From: Treponema sp.
GTDB taxonomy: Bacteria > Spirochaetota > Spirochaetia > Treponematales > Breznakiellaceae
Direction: 5' to 3'
DNA length: 5,032 nt
Assembly: GCA_031281925.1 (NCBI GenBank)
Contig: JAITES010000074.1
Location: 1-5,032, forward strand
Made by a program: the position numbers and the translations under genes. The notes beneath the pieces are model-generated. The model saw only the letters and a program-made list of their open reading frames with translations. It ran no database searches and had not been told where the DNA came from. Positions 1-5,032 of the stretch are shown here, piece after piece. The first letter of the stretch is position 1. Every line of letters starts with the position of its first letter.

Positions 1-309
1 GAAATTGAGTCTGCTTCCAACGGCCGGGAAGCGGTTGACAGGTTTACTGCGTCCCCCGAAGGCTGGTATGACATCGTTCTGATGGATATGCAGATGCCTG
101 TGCTGGATGGCTGCAGCGCTGCCCATGAGATCCGTTCAGCGGGACGCAGGGATTCTGTTCTTCCCATTGTTGCCATGACCGCCAATGTGATGGAGGATGA
201 TGTGAAGCGGGCAAAAGATTCAGGCATGAATGCTCATCTTGCAAAGCCAATCGAAATTTCCGCCATGTATGCCCTGATGAACCGGTTCCTTTTTCCTGCC
301 GGGCGATGA
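1..309 (+). CDS. Response-regulator receiver domain, C-terminal part (probable hybrid histidine kinase, 5' end outside window)
   Basis: Reading frame 1 is open from the first base to a TGA at 307-309 and gives 102 residues. It is the C-terminal four fifths of a CheY-like receiver (REC) domain. The phospho-acceptor Asp is residue 29 of the visible part (bases 85-87), in LMDMQMPVLDG. The conserved Thr is residue 60 (AMTAN) and the conserved Lys is residue 82 (AKP). The N-terminal acidic pair that binds Mg2+ lies outside the window. No output domain follows: the protein ends about 20 residues after the Lys. The wording MDMQMPVLDG plus MTANVMEDD is typical of REC domains fused to the C-terminus of hybrid sensor histidine kinases, so I infer that architecture. 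A stand-alone CheY-like regulator is the alternative. It would accept phosphate from a His kinase or Hpt domain in the cytoplasm. The ATG at 82 is internal to the domain, so it is not the start. The next gene begins 16 bases downstream, suggesting co-transcription. Confidence 0.9.
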   Translation, partial: EIESASNGREAVDRFTASPEGWYDIVLMDMQMPVLDGCSAAHEIRSAGRRDSVLPIVAMTANVMEDDVKRAKDSGMNAHLAKPIEISAMYALMNRFLFPAGR

Positions 310-311
310 GT

Positions 312-315
312 GAGG
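312..315 (+). promoter_or_regulatory. Weak ribosome binding site for iorA
   Basis: GAGG lies 10 bases before the ATG at 326. It is a short and slightly distant Shine-Dalgarno match, but the only one in the 16-base gap between the receiver gene stop and iorA. It supports 326 rather than 344 as the start. Confidence 0.45.
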
Positions 316-325
316 CTTAAGTGTA

Positions 326-2194
326 ATGGATAAAGCTTTATTGATGGGGAATGAGGCCATTGCCCTGGGGGCTCTGAGGGCCGGACTGCGCCTGGCTTCC
401 GGTTATCCGGGAACTCCCTCCACAGAAATTCTTGAGACTCTGGCGAAGGAACTGAAAGGCGGCCGTGCTCCGGATCTCTATGTTGAGTGGTCGGTGAACG
501 AGAAGACGGCCCTGGAACTTGCCGCGGGCGCCGCATGGTCGGGTCTCAGGGCTATGGTAACCATGAAGCAGGTAGGGCTCAATGTCGCCTCCGATCCCCT
601 GATGAGTCTCAACTATCTGGGAGTGGAGGGGGGCCTTGTCGTGGTGGTTGCCGACGATCCGGGGCCCATCTCAAGCCAGACCGAACAGGATACCAGGCAT
701 TTCGGCCGCTATGCCAAGATTGCCGTCTTTGATCCTTCTTCGCCTGAGGAAGCCTATGCCATGACAGGCAGGGCGTTTGAGGTTTCCGAAAAATATCACC
801 GGCCGGTGATACTCCGCCCCACTACCAGAGTTTGCCACAGTTATGCTGCCGTAGAACTGTTGCCTCCAATGGAGAAGTCCCGCAGCGCCGAAGGTTTTAA
901 GAAGGCCGATAACCGTTTTGTCATTTTTCCCAGCCTTGCCTACAGGAATCATGTGCAGATTGAAAAAGATCTTGCATCAATGGCCGATTACTTTTCTTCT
1001 TTTGATGAATTTGAGTGTAACAGTATTAACGCTGCGCTTTCACGCAGGGGAATAGCCTCAGGCGGCATAAGCTGGGCCTATACCATGGAGGCTCTGGAAG
1101 GGCTTGAAGCGGCTTCGGATGTCAGGTGCTGTAAGGTGGCGTCATTCCCCGTTCCCGAAAAAACGATTCTCGGTTTTCTTGAAGGCCTTGACGAAGTGCT
1201 GGTTATCGAAGAACTTGACCCGGTAATAGAAACAGAACTCCTCCGTATCTGTGCGGCAAACGGTCTTTCCGTAAAGATTAAGGGCAAGCTCTCAGGACAC
1301 ATGCCCAATGCCGGAGAATACAGTGTCGCGCTGATAACAGAAAAACTGTGGTCTTTCCTCGGCCTCCATTCTTCAACCGGGCAGCCTGAGGCCCCCGTGC
1401 TTCAGGCTCCGCTTCCGGTCCGTCCCCCTGTCCTCTGTGCCGGCTGCCCTCACCGCTCTTCTTTCTTTGCGGTAAAGGAGGCGGTACGGAACTACAATGC
1501 GGGCCGGGCCGTCAAACGCAAGGCGGTATACAGCGGGGATATCGGCTGCTATACCCTGGGGAACGCCCTTCCTCTGGATATGGTGGACACATGCCTCTGT
1601 ATGGGAGCCGGAATAAGCAACGCCCAGGGCATCGGCAGGGCAGAGATCCTGCTGGGTCATGAGCCTCCCCTGAATTTTGCCTTTATCGGAGATTCTACCT
1701 TCTTCCATACCGGTATACCCGGAATTGTCAATGCGGTGTACAGCAGGGCCAACATAATCATTGCCGTACTTGACAACAGTACCACTGCCATGACAGGAGG
1801 CCAGCCGCATCCGGGCATGGGGCTTTCTATATCGGGTTCTCCGGCGGAAAAGATCAGCATCGTCAGGGTGCTGGAATCCCTTGGCATAACAGAGATTGTA
1901 CGGGTTAATCCCTTTGACTGGCAGGAGGCGCGGAACGCCGTTGCCGCGCTGCTAGAAAAAGACGGAGTGCGGGTTATAGTCTTTGAGGCTCCCTGCATAA
2001 TGGTAAGTCTACCCGGCAAGCCTTTGGGCATAGACGCGGAAAAATGCAGCCGCTGTAAACTCTGCATCAGCAAACTGGGCTGTCCTGCAATTTCATACGA
2101 TCTATCCTCGGTCTCCATCGATCCCTCCCTCTGTACCGGCTGCGGCCTCTGTAAAAATGTCTGCCCTTCGCTGGCAATCGGGACTGCGTCATGA
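326..2194 (+). CDS. iorA: Indolepyruvate:ferredoxin oxidoreductase, alpha subunit
   Basis: This 622-residue protein is complete and close to the usual family length. With IorB it oxidatively decarboxylates indolepyruvate and other aryl pyruvates to aryl-acetyl-CoA, reducing ferredoxin (EC 1.2.7.8), in the cytoplasm of anaerobes. Domains in order: an N-terminal pyrimidine-binding TPP domain with GYPGTPSTE at residues 26-34 and WSVNEK at 55-60, where Glu59 is a likely TPP-activating residue; a middle transketolase-C-like region; the CAGCPHR signature at 371-377; a TPP pyrophosphate-binding segment from Gly455-Asp456-Ser457 to Asn484, followed by TTAMTGGQPHPG; and a C-terminal ferredoxin domain. 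The ferredoxin domain has Cys574, 577, 580, 586-Pro (C-x2-C-x2-C-x5-C-P) and Cys603, 606, 609, 613-Pro (C-x2-C-x2-C-x3-C-P), enough ligands for two [4Fe-4S] clusters. The ATG at 326 is preceded by a weak GAGG at 312-315 with a 10-base gap. The ATG at 344 is less likely because it would trim the conserved N-terminus and lacks a ribosome site. The stop overlaps iorB by 4 bases. No promoter is seen in the 16-base gap upstream, so transcription probably enters from the receiver gene or further upstream. Confidence 0.96.
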   Translation: MDKALLMGNEAIALGALRAGLRLASGYPGTPSTEILETLAKELKGGRAPDLYVEWSVNEKTALELAAGAAWSGLRAMVTMKQVGLNVASDPLMSLNYLGVEGGLVVVVADDPGPISSQTEQDTRHFGRYAKIAVFDPSSPEEAYAMTGRAFEVSEKYHRPVILRPTTRVCHSYAAVELLPPMEKSRSAEGFKKADNRFVIFPSLAYRNHVQIEKDLASMADYFSSFDEFECNSINAALSRRGIASGGISWAYTMEALEGLEAASDVRCCKVASFPVPEKTILGFLEGLDEVLVIEELDPVIETELLRICAANGLSVKIKGKLSGHMPNAGEYSVALITEKLWSFLGLHSSTGQPEAPVLQAPLPVRPPVLCAGCPHRSSFFAVKEAVRNYNAGRAVKRKAVYSGDIGCYTLGNALPLDMVDTCLCMGAGISNAQGIGRAEILLGHEPPLNFAFIGDSTFFHTGIPGIVNAVYSRANIIIAVLDNSTTAMTGGQPHPGMGLSISGSPAEKISIVRVLESLGITEIVRVNPFDWQEARNAVAALLEKDGVRVIVFEAPCIMVSLPGKPLGIDAEKCSRCKLCISKLGCPAISYDLSSVSIDPSLCTGCGLCKNVCPSLAIGTAS

Positions 2195-2760
2195 AGCTTA
2201 ACTGCCTTATTACCGGCGTGGGAGGACAGGGAACGGTGCTGCTCTCGCGGCTCATCGGGGACGCCGCACTGGCGCGGGGTCTCAATGTCCGCGGTTCGGA
2301 AACCATCGGCATGGCCCAGCGCGGAGGCAGCGTGGTAAGCCACATCCGCATGTCGGACGGCCTTATCCATTCGCCCCTTATCCCCCCTGCCCTTGCCGAC
2401 ATTATCATTGCCTTTGAGCCCGCGGAGGCGGCGCGGACTCTGCCCTTCCTCTCCCCCGGGGGGAGACTCCTCTCTTTCTCGCGCCCCCTCCAGCCGGTGA
2501 GCGCGTCCCTTACCAGACCTTACGATGCAGCGGCCCTTATCGCCGGTATCAGGGAAGAGGCAGGCCCGCGTTTTACCCTTGTTGATACAGAAAAACTACC
2601 GGCCACTGGTTCCCCCAAAACGCTGAACCTTGCCCTGCTTGGGGCGGCCCTCAGACTGGACATATTCCCATTCGGCAGGGAAGACATTATTACTGTTTTG
2701 AAGAAACGCCTTCCCGAAAAATTCTGGGACATGAATATCAAAGCCTTGAGCTTGTTATAA
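2191..2760 (+). CDS. iorB: Indolepyruvate:ferredoxin oxidoreductase, beta subunit
   Basis: This 189-residue protein has the usual size of IorB and matches the gamma-type domain of pyruvate/2-keto acid:ferredoxin oxidoreductases. It starts with a hydrophobic strand and a glycine-rich loop, GVGGQG at residues 9-14, in a Rossmann-like fold. The family signature SETIGMAQRGG follows at 36-46, then SVVSHIRM. IorB pairs with IorA; in this enzyme class the gamma-type domain is associated with CoA handling, while TPP and the Fe-S clusters sit in IorA. The start is the ATG of an ATGA overlap with the iorA stop, so translation is probably coupled. Only a weak GGGA at 2180-2183, 7 bases upstream, could serve as ribosome site. 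The first part of the gene is notably G+C-rich (202 of 300 bases at 2221-2520 by hand count), while the 3' end is ordinary. No gene follows on this strand in the window, so the visible operon ends here. Confidence 0.95.
   Translation: MKLNCLITGVGGQGTVLLSRLIGDAALARGLNVRGSETIGMAQRGGSVVSHIRMSDGLIHSPLIPPALADIIIAFEPAEAARTLPFLSPGGRLLSFSRPLQPVSASLTRPYDAAALIAGIREEAGPRFTLVDTEKLPATGSPKTLNLALLGAALRLDIFPFGREDIITVLKKRLPEKFWDMNIKALSLL
2450..2466. repeat. Perfect 7-bp inverted repeat inside iorB
   Basis: TCTCCCC at 2450-2456 is the exact reverse complement of GGGGAGA at 2460-2466, with a 3-base CGG loop. It encodes Leu-Ser-Pro-Gly-Gly-Arg in iorB. The hairpin potential is real, but it sits in a G+C-rich coding stretch and no T-run follows, so a function is not implied. 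Confidence 0.6.
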
Positions 2761-2864
2761 AACCGGGACATTATTTTGCGTTGAGCCCGCAGTTATTTTT
2801 TTGTAATGTTAAATTGCTGCCTAAAGTACAACGGCGCCATTTCCAGTTGAGTTACCGCCCACGC
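2761..2864. other. Convergent intergenic spacer between iorB and the tolC-like gene
   Basis: This 104-base spacer lies between two genes that end toward each other. It is A+T-richer than its flanks at its left end and contains no open frame of note. The palindrome GGCGCC at 2833-2838 is present but is not followed by a T-run on either strand. One weak terminator candidate for the plus strand is listed separately. I found no convincing terminator for the minus-strand efflux operon. Confidence 0.7.
2764..2802 (+). terminator. Possible weak intrinsic terminator after iorB
   Basis: CGGG at 2764-2767 can pair with CCCG at 2786-2789, and a run of seven T follows at 2796-2802. The position, 4 bases after the iorB stop, and the T-run fit a terminator. 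However, the stem is only 4 base pairs, the loop is 18 bases and the T-run starts 6 bases after the stem, so this is weak and may be chance. Confidence 0.25.
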
Positions 2865-4211
2865 TTATTTTTTCTCCTGCACCCCTGTCGCAAGTTCCCA
2901 GTCATAGTAAACGGTGTGGTATTCAAAAATTGAACTTTGTAAGCCAAGTTGGGCTTCACCCAGCCTGTTAATCGCTTCCGCAACAGTTAATTGTGTTGTA
3001 AGGCCATTGGCGTAAGCCGATTGGGAAAGAGCGACTGCCCGCCGTGCCGTTTCCTCAATAAGCCGGGCCGATTCTATCCGTTGTGCCGCCTCATCGAGCC
3101 GCAAGCGTAATTCAAGAAGTGTACTTTCTATTCTGCTTCGGCTTTTCGACAGGGCGATGCCGGTTTTTTCCTGTTCAATTCTTGCGGCGTTTATACGGGA
3201 CAGACGGTAGCCTCCGGCAAACAAGGGAATATTGACGCTCAGGCTCAGCTTTGACGAATTAAAATCATAATCTCCTATAAGGGAAGATCCGTTGCCCATA
3301 CCGCCAAGGGCATAGGAAAAAGACGCTGAAACGGCAGGCAAGAACGATGTGAGGGCGGCCCTGCGTTCAATGTCCGCAAGTTCCCGTGAAAGAACGAGGG
3401 AACGGTAATCCGGTCTTCCGGCAAGTACCTGTTCCAAAGCAGGAGATTCCGGTACATCGGGTAAAGAGCCAAATTCTTCAGTGAGCGTGATAGTTTGCGA
3501 AAGAGGGATACCCGCAAGATTACGAAAAGCGATTAAGGCCAATTCGGTATTTTTCCGCGCTTCGGCAACTACCGTAACTTTTCTTTTCCAGTCAACTTCA
3601 GTCAATAAAAGGTCAAGTTCCGTGGCGGTTCCGGCGCGGTATTTTCGTTCGGCACTTTGATATGTTTCCCGGCTGAATTGTTCCGACGCCTCCATGATTT
3701 TAACAATATCAAGAGCAAGCCGGGTTTGGAGGTAGATTTTTTTGGCAGCACAGCGAATGTTCTGTCTTGCAATTTCCAGAGACGATTCCCGTATCCTCTG
3801 TCCCTGACGAGCCCTGCTGTAATTTGCGATGGCCCCGGCGTCAAACAGTGTTTGATTTACGCCGATGCCAAGGATCAATTCATTATCATAGTCGTAATCG
3901 ACATCCTGATAGACAAGGGAGCCGCCGCCGGGCAGGGATGCCACCGGCGTAGAGCGCATGTCATCGGTAAGATTGCGGCTATAGCCGCCCTGTAATCCGA
4001 CACCCGGTAAAAAAGCCGCCCTTGCCTGACCGACGCCTGTTTTTGCCAACGCAAGTTCCTTTGCGGCAAGGGCAAGATCAGGGTTGTTCTGTTCGACTTT
4101 TGCAAGGTATGCGGCTAAATCGTATTCTTCGGCCCGGATGTTCGTAGAGATACCGCACATAAAAACAAGACTCACTAGAAAAATTTTTTGTATGGATTTA
4201 CCAATTTTCAT
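2865..4211 (-). CDS. TolC-family outer-membrane efflux channel protein
   Basis: This complete 448-residue protein is of typical TolC/OEP family length. Residues 1-27 look like an export signal: Lys2, Lys5 and Lys9, a hydrophobic core at about 10-22, and likely cleavage after Ala27 (NIRA, then EEYDL). The mature part begins with the family pattern (DLAAYLAKVEQNNPDL, then KTGVGQARAAFLPGVGLQGGYSRN-like sequence). It shows the internal duplication of OEP proteins, with one repeat at about 30-230 and a second at about 240-440. Each has a strand segment flanked by long helical, Ala/Leu/Arg/Glu-rich stretches, including TATELDLLLTEVDWKRK and the C-terminal ANGLTTQLTVAEAINRLGEAQ. It would form the trimeric outer-membrane and periplasmic exit duct of a tripartite efflux pump. 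Its start overlaps the stop of the RND gene by ATGA, and it has a good AAAGGA ribosome site 8 bases upstream, so it is the downstream gene of the same operon. The substrate cannot be told. Type I secretion use is possible but less likely given the RND neighbour. Confidence 0.93.
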   Translation of the reverse strand: MKIGKSIQKIFLVSLVFMCGISTNIRAEEYDLAAYLAKVEQNNPDLALAAKELALAKTGVGQARAAFLPGVGLQGGYSRNLTDDMRSTPVASLPGGGSLVYQDVDYDYDNELILGIGVNQTLFDAGAIANYSRARQGQRIRESSLEIARQNIRCAAKKIYLQTRLALDIVKIMEASEQFSRETYQSAERKYRAGTATELDLLLTEVDWKRKVTVVAEARKNTELALIAFRNLAGIPLSQTITLTEEFGSLPDVPESPALEQVLAGRPDYRSLVLSRELADIERRAALTSFLPAVSASFSYALGGMGNGSSLIGDYDFNSSKLSLSVNIPLFAGGYRLSRINAARIEQEKTGIALSKSRSRIESTLLELRLRLDEAAQRIESARLIEETARRAVALSQSAYANGLTTQLTVAEAINRLGEAQLGLQSSIFEYHTVYYDWELATGVQEKK

Positions 4212-5032
4212 GTGCGGATTCCTTTGTTTCTTGAACGTTGGGCAAGTACAAACTCAAAACAGGGTATGAGCCAGAGAGTCATAATGGTAGACGAGACGAT
4301 GCCGCCGGTAACGATGATCCCCATTGGCTGGCGCAGTTCGGCGAGGGACGCTCCGATACCCAGAGCCATAGGTATCATTCCCAGAATGATAGCGATATTG
4401 CTCATTAAAATGGCTTTCAGTTTCGCCGGGCACGCCTTGAGCAATGCTTCGCGGACGGAAGCCCCGTTACGCTTTACCTGATTATAGTGATCAAGCAGAA
4501 GAATCGCGTTGTTTACCACAATACCGACCAGCATGACAATGCCTATCATGGCGATTTGGTTAAGTATTGTACCGGTTAAAAGGCAGGCCGCCACGACGCC
4601 GATAATTGAAAGTGGAACGGTTGAAAGAATAAACAAGGGCTGGACCAGGTTCTCAAGAGTGGCGGCGAGCAGCATATACACAAGCAGTATGGCGGAAATG
4701 AATACGATGATCAGGTTTGTCGTTGAATCACCCATGCTTTCGGAGAGGCCCGCCTGGACGATGCTGTAACCTTCCGGCAATTCGATTTCTTCCGCTGCCT
4801 TCATAACTTCCGCAAGTATTGTGCCCTGGGCATAGCCGGGTAAAATCTCGGCAGTTATTTCCACGGTACGGTATTTATTTGATCGCATGATCATGTTGTA
4901 TCCGGCTTCAAAACGGACATCGGCGTAACGGGAAAGGGGGAAAATGCCGCTTGAGCTTACAATGGGGATATTTTGTACATCCGCAATGTCCATGAGGATG
5001 GAATCGTCCATTTTAACCCTGATGTCGTATTC
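4208..5032 (-). CDS. RND efflux transporter (HAE1/AcrB-like), C-terminal part, 5' end outside window
   Basis: The frame is open to the right edge and gives 274 residues up to the TGA at 4210-4208. The ATG at 5011 is internal, because the upstream codons read EYDIRVK, a conserved RND sequence, in the same frame. Full-length members are about 1,000-1,050 residues, so roughly the last quarter is seen. The first 110 or so residues belong to the second large periplasmic (porter/docking) loop, ending with the conserved GLSESMGDS. Five membrane segments follow, matching TM8-TM12: LIIVFISAILLVYMLLAA; PLFILSTVPLSIIGVVAACL; IAMIGIVMLVGIVVNNAILL, with the conserved GIVVNNAIL; ILMSNIAIILGMIPMALG; and GIIVTGGIVSSTIMTLWLIP. 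The motif between TM10 and TM11, usually close to RLRPILMT, reads KLKAILMS. The protein is a proton-driven inner-membrane pump for drugs, lipophilic compounds or metabolites. The usual TM4 proton-relay Asp pair lies outside the window. It overlaps the tolC-like gene by 4 bases. An adaptor (membrane fusion) gene is expected upstream, beyond 5032. Confidence 0.94.
   Translation of the reverse strand, partial: EYDIRVKMDDSILMDIADVQNIPIVSSSGIFPLSRYADVRFEAGYNMIMRSNKYRTVEITAEILPGYAQGTILAEVMKAAEEIELPEGYSIVQAGLSESMGDSTTNLIIVFISAILLVYMLLAATLENLVQPLFILSTVPLSIIGVVAACLLTGTILNQIAMIGIVMLVGIVVNNAILLLDHYNQVKRNGASVREALLKACPAKLKAILMSNIAIILGMIPMALGIGASLAELRQPMGIIVTGGIVSSTIMTLWLIPCFEFVLAQRSRNKGIRT
4220..4225 (-). 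promoter_or_regulatory. Ribosome binding site for the tolC-like gene
   Basis: On the minus strand the sequence AAAGGA lies 8 bases before the ATG at 4211-4209, inside the 3' end of the RND gene. It is a strong Shine-Dalgarno match, so this gene can be translated well on its own in addition to coupling through the ATGA overlap. It also fixes the start choice. Confidence 0.75.

Noticed and set aside
82..309. Separate small response regulator starting at the ATG at 82
   Set aside because: That ATG sits directly before the phospho-acceptor Asp, in the middle of the receiver fold, and the frame is open upstream with matching receiver sequence. The gene starts outside the window.
1373..1810. Minus-strand open frame of 145 codons inside iorA
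   Set aside because: It lies wholly antisense to the CAGCPHR and TPP-binding region of iorA, has no family resemblance, and is best explained as a shadow frame.
1657..2370. Long minus-strand open frame (237 codons) antisense to iorA and iorB
   Set aside because: It spans two clearly coding genes on the other strand, shows no recognisable domain and lacks a conserved start context. It is a shadow of the Gly/Ala/Arg-rich sense codons.
2833..2838. GGCGCC palindrome in the convergent spacer as an operator or terminator core
   Set aside because: A 6-base palindrome is common by chance, the arms do not extend, and there is no T-run on either strand next to it.
3657..3995. Plus-strand open frame of 112 codons inside the tolC-like gene
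   Set aside because: It is antisense to a well-conserved OEP domain, and no domain, signal or ribosome site supports it.
1..5032. Mobile element, CRISPR, tRNA/rRNA or phage-related sequence
   Set aside because: I saw no transposase, integrase, regularly spaced repeats, tRNA cloverleaf or rRNA motif on either strand. Apart from the spacer at 2761-2864, the window is almost fully occupied by five ordinary genes.

Overview
The window reads as part of the chromosome of an anaerobic, diderm (Gram-negative type) bacterium. The anaerobic inference rests on a ferredoxin-dependent 2-keto acid oxidoreductase. The outer membrane is implied by a TolC-like channel and an RND efflux pump. G+C is moderate and patchy. 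The style of the RND C-terminus and the hybrid-kinase-type receiver domain would fit a spirochaete such as an environmental or gut Treponema, but this is an impression from family resemblance, not proof.

Layout: (1) Bases 1-309 (+) are the C-terminal 102 residues of a response-regulator receiver domain, probably the tail of a hybrid histidine kinase that begins outside the window. (2) Sixteen bases later, 326-2194 (+) encodes a complete indolepyruvate:ferredoxin oxidoreductase alpha subunit (IorA) with its C-terminal 2x[4Fe-4S] ferredoxin domain. (3) 2191-2760 (+) encodes the beta subunit (IorB), with a 4-base ATGA overlap. (4) A 104-base spacer separates two convergent transcription units; it holds one weak terminator candidate for the plus-strand operon. 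(5) 2865-4211 (-) is a complete TolC-family outer-membrane efflux protein with a signal peptide. (6) 4208-5032 (-) is the C-terminal 274 residues of an RND (HAE1-like) inner-membrane transporter that runs off the right edge and overlaps the tolC-like start by 4 bases.

Function: IorAB forms the TPP- and Fe-S-dependent enzyme that oxidises aryl pyruvates (from transamination of Trp, Phe and Tyr) to aryl-acetyl-CoA, passing electrons to ferredoxin. The receiver gene just upstream is probably co-transcribed with it, but no functional link is shown. On the other strand, the RND pump and the outer-membrane channel form two parts of a tripartite efflux system. The periplasmic adaptor is not in the window and would be expected upstream of the RND gene, beyond base 5032.

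I see no RNA gene, mobile element, CRISPR array or clearly new system. The findings below are modest.
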